Source of the DNA: Callaeas wilsoni | Taxonomy: Eukaryota; Chordata; Aves; Passeriformes; Callaeidae | Direction of reading: 5' to 3' | Length of the DNA stretch: 64,000 nucleotides | Assembly: GCA_013398955.1 (NCBI GenBank) | Contig: VWPU01001257.1 | Location: forward strand, 1-64,000 | Shown: piece by piece, positions 31,975 through 44,000 of the stretch | Layout of the letters: each line of letters opens with the position of its first letter | Position numbering within the stretch: position 1 is the first letter of the stretch | Program-made: the position numbers and the translations under genes | Notes under the pieces: generated by a model | The model's input: only the letters and a program-made list of their open reading frames with translations | What the model was told of the DNA's origin: nothing | Databases searched by the model: none

Positions 31975-32099
31975 TCACCGGCAGAGGGCTGGGGTCCTCC
32001 TGACACGAATCTCCTGGGCTGCAGTGCAGCTGCTGTGCTGGTAGTAATGCTGGACCAGTCTCCTCCACAAAGGGTTGCACTCCAGGAGGTACCGGTTCC
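31975..32099 (-). CDS. HELZ2: HELZ2 terminal coding exon
   Basis: The acceptor GTGCCCACAG precedes 32099. The exon reads NRYLLECNPLWRRLVQHYY and ends TPALCR with TGA at 31977-31975. It parallels the human end (HLLLRCCPLWRSLLDFC...), with a similar 41-codon length. It is easy to miss because longer ORFs exist in other frames over the same bases. Confidence 0.85.
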
Positions 32100-35000
32100 C
32101 TGTGGGCACAGGGATGGGGACAGGGGGTTAGTGGCCAGAAGAGGCTTGGCTGATACCATTTTTGTCTGTAACCTCTAGCTAAGGGGGCTGGGTCACTTGC
32201 AGGGACATATCTGTGAAATCCCAGCTCCCTTTTCCGTGCTGTCATATCTGTGAGCAGCTTCCCTACACACCACAGCCTACATCTGCATGATTAGGAGCAA
32301 AATGAGAAGCCAGATTTTTGTTAGGACAGAGCTCTAGCATGAAAGCAACAGAAACAACATGGTCCAAAACAAAGGGTAAGAAAAACGAACTATACTTGCT
32401 GTATTCAAGTTGTGAATGAGCCCTCCTTTGCACAGATTGCCCAGTTTCAAAACCCCAGACTAAAGGGCAGAAGAATAAAACAAGACCACTGGTTGTACTA
32501 GTTTGGATCACCACTCCTTTATCCGAGAATCCTATTCCCCTGCAGGCCTGTGCATGGTCCAGGGATACCCACCTATGATGCAGAGTCCTTCCTGAGCTCG
32601 TGTGAGGCCAACATTGACCTGGTTTGGGTCAGTAACAAACCCCAGGTATTTCTTCTGCCAGCTCTTTGTGGGCTTCCTGTCGATCTCAGACCGGGGGCAG
32701 GAGCGGACAGTTGACAGGATCACATATTTCCATTCACTTCCTAGAAAGCAGAAGCAAACCAAATTTTCTCAGAAGGAAGCATCTGGCCATTTTTCCACCC
32801 CACAGGACACATTTCTCTACTGCCACCCTCTGGGTCTCTCTAGCTTTGGAGGCCTTTGGACTCCTGGTCATTGCTTTCCAAAGAGAACAAATGTCTTCTG
32901 GCAGTTCTCTAACACCCTTCTCAGATACAGAATCACAGAATCAAAGAATGGTTTTGTTTGGCAGGGACATTCTGTGTTCCAACCTCCCTGACACGGGCAG
33001 GGAACCTTTCACTAGAAATCTTCCACTAGAGATCCTCCACCTTCCTGCCTTCAGCAGCCTTGCCCTGCCCAAGCACTCCAGAGGCTTCCAGAGGATTTAT
33101 TATAATCACAAATCACCCAGAAATCTGGTCTTCCACAGCTGAAATGACCCTGGGGTAGGGCTTGCTCGAAGACCGTATCTGTGAGCAGCTCCTCAGGAAG
33201 GCAGGAGGGGACAGACCCAACCCTGCTGTCCCCTCACCTTGACTCTTCATGATGGTGCAGACGGTCACCCCGCGGATGCCCTCCCTCTGTAGGCGCTTGT
33301 TGATCTCGGACACCTGGGCGCTGTAGGGGCTCAGGATGGCGATGCTGTCCGGCCGGATGGTGCCATCTAGTGTCAGCTGCTTGGCTATCCTCACCTGGAG
33401 AGACCAGCGTCCTGCTCACCCGGGAGCGGCCCGGAGGGAAGAGCCCCCCAGCACCCCGCCCCAGGGCAGCGATGGTGCGTGCCTTGGGGTCACGTTGCCC
33501 TACACCTGCCTCTGCCCAAAGGCGTCCTGGTGTGCTCCAGACCCAGGAGGCACCAGGCAGACTCTGCTGATCTTTCTCTCTTTATCATCCCTCCACAATT
33601 CCAGCACGACGCCCTCCCTTCTGCATCCGCAGCAATTCCCCAGGACCCTGCTCACCGCGTGCGCCACTTCCTCCAGGTTAGCTTTGGAGTTCTCGTTTCC
33701 TTCCTCAGTAGAAATCATGAGGGAGTGCTCCTTCCCTTCCACGTGCCCGAAGATGATGGGGCAGCAGTTGTTATCTCTGTGGTGGAGCACACTGGGTTTC
33801 CGAACAAGCTGAGAACATGTTCTCAGCCGTCTTTCATAGAACTCCTGGGATGGGAACTCGCAAATGCTCTTATGCTGGCAGAGAAAAGGGGGGAAACTGA
33901 GGTGAACAAAACCCAAAGAACTTCTCAGCCTGCAGCATCTTTCTGGGCAGGCTTCACCCACAATGCCATTCTGCTGGAGCCGGCACTGGTATATTCCTAG
34001 GTATAGTCCTGTGTCTAGGAAGGGGAAGCACTAATGGAGACTATCTGATGCTTAAGGCAAGCCCCGATTTTCTGTGATGGAGAGAAGACAATCCACTGGA
34101 GAGCCTCACCATGCGGTACTGCGTGTCCAGCATCCACGCCTGTCCCTGGTAGCGCTCAAAGAGAGACGTCTCCATGCCAAGACTCTTGCAGACATCATTG
34201 TTAACCACCGGCCGCAGCTGTTTGTGATCCCCCAGCAAAACAACCTGGAAGGAAGAGCAGACACCTCGGCTGCAAGGTGGTGGCACTGCAGAGGCCATCA
34301 GCTCTTTGGAAGGCTGTTTGTACACAGACATTCGGTGCTACTTATTTATGTTACGCTTACAGCAGCCTCAGCCAAAGACCACATTGGATACGATATAAAG
34401 ATCCTGTCCTAGATAATGTTTCCATCTGATAGGAGGAAAACAAAGAACTGTAGAATTCTAGAATCACGGAATGGTTTGGGTTGGAAGGAACCTTAAAGCT
34501 TGTCTCGTTCCAATCCTGTGCCATGGGCAGTGACACCTTCCACTGGACCAGGTAGCTCCAAGTCCTGATCAACCTGGCCTTGAACATTTCCAAGGATGGG
34601 GCAGCCACAGCTTCTCTGAGCAACCAGTGCCAGGGCCTAACCACCCTCACAGGGAAGAATTTCTTCCTAATATCCAATCTAACTCTGCCCTCTGTCAGTG
34701 TGAAGCCATTCCTCCTTGTCCTGTCACCGCATACTCTTGTCCAAAGTCCCTCTCCAGTGCTCTTAGATCCCCTTTATGCACTATAAGGGGCTCTAAGGTC
34801 TCCCTGGATCCTTCTCTTCTCCAGGTTGAGCAGCCCCAACTGTGTCTATGCTTCTTGTCATGTTAATACTTTAGTACCTTAGTACCAGGGCCAGTACTTT
34901 TAGTACTAAAGTACCAGTACTTCAGTACTTGGTCCAGAATATTTTTTCAGTAGCAGCAATATCCACCCCATAAAGAAGCACAAACCTTAAAACCCTAACA

Positions 35001-38000
35001 GATCTTGGAAGAGCAGCATGGTAAAGGATGGAAAAGGTTCGAGAGCCCTGAGCAGCTGTCCCAGAGCCACGTCTTTGGCAGGGACATACCTTCTCAGCAC
35101 GGCGGTGGCAGACCAAGGGGATGAGGGTCTCAGGCTCTGTGGACATGGCACACTCGTCGATGATTATCTGCCTGACATTGAGCTCCTCCAGGGCGCTGGC
35201 AGACGCGACAGAGCAGGTGCACAGGATGACATCGTGACACGCCAGCTGATGCGCACGACCTTGCGACAACCAACTTTTGTACCTAGTGTCGGTGCAGAAA
35301 ACACCAGGTTATGCATGAGGGAAACACCTCCAGATTCCTCATGCAGGAGCCAGGCAGAGGCTGTGCTTTCCCAAATGATTATGGCTTCACCTCCCTCCCC
35401 AGGATGAGCTGGTGTTCCCAGAAAAGGGCTTTGGATGCACACTGTAGGAAATGTACTTTGTCCTGAACTCAACAGGGCAGGGAGTCCGGGTGAAGGACTC
35501 AAGGGTCACACAGGCATAATGGGAATTTTGGTCCAGATGGACAACAGCACCAGTGCAGAAGTGATCCTGAGGCTCAGTGCTGTATCACTAACCTCGAGCT
35601 CATCACTTTTTATCATTATTCTGAACACACGGTTTATTAATCTGTGCTTCAGAGGTGGCACACAGCCAAAGTCAGCCGTTTCTCACCAGGGTCTCTTCCT
35701 ACTCACTCCTTTGTTTCTGCTTCTGTGATCTCCTCTCCGTTCCTCACCCGAGCGTCAAAGTGACAGATCCTCTGCCAGCAGGGGCTGGGCGCCCGCCGGA
35801 TGCGATGATGCAGGATTATTTCGCTGAATAAAGAGTCAATATATAAATATTTTCCCTCAACACTGAGACCTGAGTGATTTCTTCTACAATGAAGCAGACC
35901 ACACCACCTGCCTATGTGGAGAAACTGCATTAGCTAAAAAGCTCACAGCCAAACTTCCCCATCTTTGTAGACCCAAAAATTCAACCTCGAGGACACAAAA
36001 TACAACCGCTTCCCTTTAGCAGCTGCAAGCAGGAATGAAGGCAGAGACATTCAGGGCTGTTCCAAAAGGAGATGAAAACATCTAGGGACTTTTCAACAAC
36101 CTGGATTTCCTGACTAGGTGCTAAATTAAACTGTACACATTCACTTGAAAAAATTAATTACAAATTAATTAGCAAGCAGGTTAACAGTGCTGCTCCGCAG
36201 TGGTGGAGTGAAACTGTATTTGCTCTGGCTTGTTCAGCGTTACTGATGCAGAAGCCACCTCTCCCCAGCACCCTAGGAGCCTACAGGGCCATGTCATCCT
36301 ACCTGAGCTCACGTTTTGGCTTTGCATCCCGTAGGGATTTACGGGAGATGTTCCGGTTGCTCCCCGGGTACGGGAATTCCATCGTCTCAATGGCCTCCCC
36401 ATAAACCCTCAGTGGTTTCAGGTTCTTCATCTTCAGCAGCATCTCTGGAGAAGGAGGGCAGGTCTGCTCAGACAGCACCAGGCACTGCGATGCTCGGGCC
36501 TGTCTCTCCCTGCCTCTCCCTCATCATCCCATCTCCACTGGTCCTCGCCCTGCAGTGCAGGGTCTTCTGTAAGGACCAGCCCCACTTTCTGCCCCTCCAC
36601 ACCACATGTTCTCCCTCCCCCCAGTACAAGCCACTTCAGGGGCTGAAAAGGTGGTAGTTACCAGCAACAACATCAACAGACTTGTTGGACGGGCCACAGT
36701 ACAAGATGCACTTTCTCTTCTTGTCCTTTTCATCTTCCAAGCATGGTGTTTTGTCCTTCTCAATAGTCTCCTCATTCAGTTTATGGAACCAGTAGACAAT
36801 GTGAGTTCCAACAACGGTCTTCCCTGTGCCTAGAGAAAAAAGGAGCATGCTGAGAACATTTTAACCACAACACTCATGTTCTGGATCAGCATCCAGCTGA
36901 TCAGCCATGAAATAAAATCAAGAATGGAGAGGACTGCCATGCACAGCTGTGAGTGATGCCAACCCACGCTCACTTCTCCTGGCTCACCGAGGGTCCCATG
37001 GAAAACAGCAGATCAGCTCTCACCTGCCATTCATAGCACAGCAGGTGTGTTCTGCTGTCCCTCCTTACCTGGTGGGCCTTGGATGAGCATGAAGGATTTT
37101 CTCAGAGCATCCAGAACAGCCTGATTCTGACTCTTGTTAAGTTTCCAGTTGCTGCCAGGGATATCAAAGGATTTTTGCTTCAGGAATCTGGATGTTGTCA
37201 CTGTTACAGCAAAGAGCCAAGAAAACAAATTTAAAGATTACTGAGGACAGCACAGAAGTGATTCAGCAAGAGGGTGCAGCAGGTACCTAGTGATAGTGGT
37301 CCATTACAAGACCACCTAGAAATAATCCTTGTCCCATGTCAAGATACTCTGCCCATGAACCATCTCTGTCAGTCCTGGGGATGACAATCTCAGCTGTGCC
37401 AGCCACCAGCAGGGCATCCCAAATTACATAGCAGCTCCTCTCATCCCCTTGTCAGGGGAACCTCCTGGTGTGGGAGCATCACCCCTATGGCAAGGGCCCA
37501 CAGAAACTGCCAGGGCACCTGGCTGGCCAGAAGCAAGTAGCCACAAGGTCAGAAAGGTTAGTATTTGCACTCACATTTTTGAGGAGGTTCGTGGCCAAGG
37601 GCAATGCTTTTAGTAAGGTCAGAGGCATACTTGAGCTTCCAAAGTGCTTTTTCTTTCCGTCTGACAGACAAGGAAAAATAGGAATGAATAGAATGTAGCA
37701 TAAAATAGCAAAAAGTTGTAATACAGCTTTGCACAACTGCCTTAGTCTTTCTCTCTGCTTTGTTGTTGCATTAACTCCTTCCACAAAGAACTTAAACCAC
37801 AAATAACTTAAACTTATTCTGCTCCTCGGCATCTGGGACCACTTCTCAACTGACTGAAGAGCTGAGCCTGCAAAGATATTGAGAGCGAGGAACACAACTC
37901 CTGTCCCAACTCTGTTTTATTATGGCTCACCCCTTTTTACTGGATTAGCTTCCAATGTTTCCTAAAATTCATGACGCAAAAGGAAGCACATTCTGCCCTG

Positions 38001-41000
38001 AGAATGCTACAGCATTGGGGGTGCATAGCAGCCTATGCTGTGTACGAGGAAGGGCAAACTAGACATCAGCTCTGATTCAAAAAGAGCAGAACTTGCTTTG
38101 CAGCAACAACAAAGGGGAATGGATGGAAAATCAGGGAGCTCTTCTGCTAAGCAAATCCCACTGCAGGGCTTCACTTGGCCTTTTATAACACATCTTGCAG
38201 CAACCCAGTAACGTAAGAAGCAGGTGCTCAGGGAAATTTCAGCACCTTCCCCTATCTCCCCATTCTCAGGGACAACCAGAAGAGCATGAGACCCTCTGGA
38301 GAACAGACCTGAGGAGTGCTGCCACACCCCACAAAGACCCATAGCCCAACAGTGTGGCCAGTCAGAGTAAGGGTAAGGGCAGGTTTTTCAAGGGATCAGC
38401 CACAGCAGGGAGGAAAGCCCGGGGGGTGGAGCAGAGGGGTCCCATGGGGGTGCAGCAGAGGGGTCCCGTGGGAAGCCAGGTTAACCAGAGCACACTGCTG
38501 AATCCACTTACATGTCTGGCAGCATCTTTGGAATGAGCTCCACCGTGAACCTGGCAGAATCCTGTGAGATCTCCACAGGGATGGTCTCCATAGACACATA
38601 GTGGATATAAAAGTTCACAGTCTGCTGACCAGACCTGTCTGATTTCTCGTCATCGCTGAACTCCTCCGTGACCCCGTGAGCCACCCAGGTGTAGGTATCG
38701 GGATCAACCACAAGTTTGTTCTCTGATTTGCTGTTGTCAAGCAAAGATAGGTTCTGGAGGCCATGGCTAAGGCATTCCTCATCGCTCTGGGGGCTCTTGG
38801 GAAGCTTCAGCCCACTTAAACGAATGCACAGGTAACAGTGGAAGAAGTCCACTTCAATGGAGCACTCGTCCAACCACTTCTTGTTCAGCACAAAGCTCCC
38901 TTGCAGCTGTCCTTTGCTTGTCCTTTGCTTCGCCCACTTTATTTTGATATCATGGAGGACAATCGAGTCGTTCTCAGCCACGGCACACGATGCGGACTCC
39001 ATGGCACTCATGGGCATCCACACCTTGTTGTACTCCGTCGTGTTCTTGTACCTGTCCTTGGACTGCAGCATGGCGTAGGCTGAGAAGCAGTCGATCGGCT
39101 TCTCCATGTGCTGCAGGCAGACCTCAAATCCCGGTGTCACACACCACAGCTGCACGAAGGGCACCAGGAAGCCACGGCTGACGTCGGTGGTGAGCTGGAA
39201 CTGCAGAGCGTCTCCGGCGCTCAGCTCCAGGGACAGCTCCATGTAGTGGGAGCAGGAGCTCTTCCGCACCCAGCCTACGTGCCGCTGGTACAGCTCCTTG
39301 CTCTGCCGCAGGAGGGACGCGGCCCTGTCAAACTCCTCGTTCCTGATGGCCATGAGCACTTCTTGCCACGTCTGACTGCGGAAGAAGGTGACACTTTGGT
39401 CACAGAGGGGTCCTTCCCGCAGGCTCCGCTCCTTTGTCTCTGCAGAGTACATCCTCCTCTTCCAGGTCAGCCTGATGGTGCTCCGCTGCTGGATGAACAC
39501 AGGCTGCTCTATCAGCTGAAGGGACCTGTAGCTAATTCTCTGCGGATCCGGAAGACTCTCCTTGTTCAGAGGAAACAGGGCTTTAAAAAACCTGCTCATC
39601 TCTTCAATATCCACCACAAAGGCAATCTTCTGCAGCACTTGGTCCTTCAGCTGGCTAGCCATCTCCAGGGAGTGGGCTCTCTTCTCGTACATCATCGCCT
39701 GGCTATTCTTCCTGTTGAAGTCGTGACAGAGAAACTCAATGTCGTCCACAGAGTAGATGAGGGGCTTCTTGCGGAGCACGGAATGAAGGTGCCGCTGGAC
39801 CACGACATCTACGTACCGGCGGATGGGAGAGGAGGCCCAGGTGTAGGAGTCAACATGCAGGGAGTAATGGCCTGCCTTTGACTGGACAGTGGAGTTGGAG
39901 CGACAGAAGTAGGAGCGGCTGAGCAGTCTCCTGAACTCCAGGGCCACAGGGGCCAGCTTTGGGTGGATGTCATCAGTGACAACGAGATCGAGCATCTTCT
40001 GGAAGTCACGGGCATTAGCAGCTGACTGCAGGTGCTCCCAGATGGGGCCCAGAAGACTGAACTCCACATTTTTAGGGGAGTCTTGTCCAGGAGGTATTTC
40101 TCCCAGGTGATGCAAGAGATGGATGGACAAAGGAATGATGTGGCTGTACTTGCTTTTCATGTGTGATATCTGTGTAAGACTTGGCTCACATTGACACCGG
40201 AGAGGAGTGACATTTCTGGTCACCTCCTGGGTGGTGAGGAACTCGGCCACGAAACTATTGAACATGATCATTAACTCCTCTATCATCTGATGGGACCCCC
40301 TGTTACCTGGGGAGCTTTCCTCATCCAGCCGGTCATAGAAACAGTCCTCCTGCAGCCGAAACTTCCGATGGATCCTGGAGAAGTGATAAGCCACAGCTAT
40401 GCAGTCCTCCAAGGTATCAAAACAAAGGGCCTTTTCTGCTCCCCTGTAGCAGTTCTTAATGCAGAGCTCTGCCTCTTCGTAGGACAGCTGCCTGTCCGAG
40501 CGGATCACGGAGATGGTGAAGATTCCCTTTAACATCTGATCAGTCTCCTTTTCTATGGTGACAAACAAGGAGATCACCCGTCGATCTTTCTGCGGCAGGA
40601 GGCTGCAGACATCTTGGCTGATTTTGGGTGGGAACATGCACAGAGGCTCCTGCTTGGGAGCATAGTAGGTGACACCCCGCTTCTTTGCTTCCAGATCCAA
40701 GGCACTGCCTTTGGGAATGATGCCGGCCACATCTGCAATGTGGATCCCAATCTCATAGTGACGCCCAAGATCCCTAACGCTGATAGCATCGTCCAAATCC
40801 CTGGCACCTTGGGGGTCAATAGTGAAGGTCATGTAACTCCGACAGTCCTTCAGAGTTTCCTTGGTGAGGTTTATGTTGCTGTTGGAGGTGTATTTGGCTG
40901 ACTCTCTGGTGACAGCAGCTGGGTATTTGTTCTCCAAACCGTACTCCAAGGCAAGGATCTTTAAGCCTTCTTCCAAAGTCAATGCTGCCTGCAGGATCTC

Positions 41001-44000
41001 TGTTATTATCCCCAAAGGATAGTAAAACCCTTCCCGCCAGGAGATGACCTGGACACAGAAGAACTGGCATCTCCTTGTCTCCTGGTTGATCTTCTCACAG
41101 CTGACCACTCTGTACTTCCCATTGACAAGACTGCGGATGGGAATGACATTGGGTTTCTCCTTCAGCCCCGGGACGAATATTTTGGTGACAGTGGGATCGA
41201 TGGGTATCATCACACGGGGATCAAACTCATCCATCATGCAGATGAAGGTCCGTTCTCTCTCGGCACGCTTCAGGATGCCCACCACCCTCCCCTGTGGGCG
41301 GTGGCTGCTGCTGTCGCCTGTGCTGTTCTGCAGGATTTCCACCAGCACCTCATCCCCAGTGAAGGCTGTCCCACAGTTAACTCTGCCTTTGATCTGGATG
41401 TTCATGGCAGGGGAGTCATTGAGGGTGAAGGCAGAAGCTCTGTCAAACCCCTCTTTGACCAGCTCACACCTCTTGTACATTTGAGGGTGCATATGCAGGT
41501 ACTGCTGCATCATCTGAGAAGAGAAGCTGACATACTCCCACTTGTCTTTCCGCTGGTTTGAACCCTCGGACTTCACATTCAGCAGCCCTTCGTCGGACAC
41601 CGTCACCAGCATGTTCTTGCTCTCATCTAAGAGCTCCTGCAGGATGGGATCATCGGGATTCATGCTCTCGCCCTCAGAGCTCAAGGAGTCTGTGTCACTG
41701 TCCTCCTCGTCCCCCTCCAGGCTCCTGCTCCAGCTCTCCTTGTCACACGCAGCCTGTTTGATCTGAGCCATCGTCAGGTTCTCTGGGAAGATGCTCCCCT
41801 TGTCGATGCACTGCTGGATGAACCGTTTCCACACCTTGCTGCACTGGCCGTGGGAGCACAAGGCCACAGCATCCCCCACCGTGACCACCAGCGACTGAGC
41901 CCGGGTCATGATGGTGTTGAGCACTCTGGCCTCGTTGAAGAACTCGAGGTTGTGGGAGGCTGAGACACGCAGGCTCTCGCTGGTGTGGACCGTGCTGATG
42001 ATGATAACCCGAAATTCACGCCCTGCACCAGAGGGGACAAGGAAAAAGTCACTCATGACAACCCAACAGGGAAGACCCTGCCTGGCTGCCACCTGTCTAT
42101 ACTGTGTTACATGGCTGTGGACTGACGTAACCTCGCTTGGCTGAAACATGGGAGTCACCCGGTGTGAGTACAGCAGCTCTTGGGGGATCGTGAGATCCTG
42201 TGTGCATGAACCAGGATGGACATCACAAGGCACCACCACTCACACACCAGGGAGGGAAGAACAGTGTGGAGATGGGATAAAGGCAGAGCACTGAAGCAGT
42301 GCAGCCATGAGCACCCATAGAGTAGCCCAGCATGCCCAGTGCCACCAGCAGCCCCTCCTTGCAAACAAGGGTAGAGCTTGCTGTGAATCTCAAATTCCCT
42401 GAGGAACTGAGGGTCTTGCAGGAACAGGAGCAGTGACCATTTGCAAGGATCCCTCTCCCCTCAGGAAGAGCTCTGCTGATCACATAACAAGTAACAGCCA
42501 ACAAGAGGCATCCTAGTGATGTCAGAGCTGCGAAGAGGCTGCAAAGAAAGGGTGTGGAGATCACAAACACCCCCTGGAGTCAGTTATTCTCACCACAAGG
42601 AGTCCCAGCTGCACAATAAAAAAAAAGATAATAAAAACACGGATGAGTCATAAACTAAGACCTTGAGGACAAAACCAGCCTTATCCCTCTTTTGTCATCC
42701 AGAGCAGAAGACTCCTCTTCTAGTGAGCTGTTCTATGATTGTTACCCACAGGCCATCCTGGTTTCAATTCCCTTCTGCCACTTGCCTCCCTCACTGGTAC
42801 TTAGGGCTTCACATGATTCACACATACTCAAGCCTCTGGGATGGCACTTACAGGGTTAAGTAACCTCCTACAAAGAAACGTCAGTATTTGAAATGAGTTG
42901 ACAGTTGGGTGCAAATTTAATTCAGTGTGAAATCTTATTCACTCAGGAAAAGACAAAATCAAAGATCTGCCAACCAGAAGGGGATGGAAATCAGCCGAAG
43001 GAGTTCCAGGCACTCCCTCCTAATCAGTGTTATCTGGACTGCAGTGGTGGCAGAGACACTGAGAGGGCAGAGGAGCTCTGCCTAGCAGCACCTCCCAGAG
43101 AGGGGTTTTTCCATAACAATAGCCGATGTTTTGTGTTTTAACAAGGAGGAAAATGTAAAGATGTTGGAAATTCCTCTGCTAACGCCCCAGTGTCTTTTCC
43201 CCCTGCCTGTTACACAGTGGCAGTAGCTGCTATGGACCCTCCTGTCCACCAGCAGGACTGCAAAAGCTGTGTATGACTCAAACACAGAAGACCCCAAAAG
43301 GCAGCCAGGCATGAGGGACTCCTGTACAAGACACAAACCTGGCAAATTTTCATAGTTTTCCACCACCACATCTTGTAGCTGCTTTTTCCTCAGCTCTTGT
43401 CTTGTTGCAGAAACCTGGTAAGAAAGAGGCACAACTGAACTCAGCTCAAAAATGCCCCCCACCAAACACCAGGGTCCCTCATCCTGCACAGCTGCAGGTT
43501 CCCCAAATTACTTAGAAGCAGCCACACATCTGGGCTGACTTCAGCCAGAGCTCCCACTGCCCTGTCATTAACCCGCCTAGAAGATGCTGACTGAAGTGTT
43601 TAACTAAGCCATCCCACCATCTCTGCTCCAACCACCCAGGACACGCTACCTAAATGGAGAGTGCCTCAAAAAAACACTGAAGGCATGTGAGACCCCAGAT
43701 TTCCTATTTTTACTAGCACAAATAATCATAAATAGATTTAAAGGACTTTCTTAGGGAGTGTTTAGTCAGCAGTGCAGGCATAGCCCCCTCAGGTGGAATG
43801 AAGGATTTCCCTACGCACCTGCATCCCATGGGAGACCACACAGATCTTCTTCAGATCCCGGACACCCCACTCATCTGGCCACCTCTGATAGATCTCCTTC
43901 ACTTTCTCAATCACTTGTATTATCTCGGAGACATTTTGCCAAGAAATCATGGAGATATCCCTTTCAGCCACACCAGACACGTGGCAAAACACGAGGGGAT

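Noticed and set aside
32607..32762. Reading on past the donor at 32573 as the HELZ2 C-terminus (GYPWTMHRPAGE)
   Set aside because: The GTGGGT donor and the in-phase exon at 32099, which matches the family C-terminus, explain the end better.
39108..39881. Plus-strand frame of 257 codons over HELZ2 exon 8
   Set aside because: Shadow of the 1,170-residue minus-strand exon.
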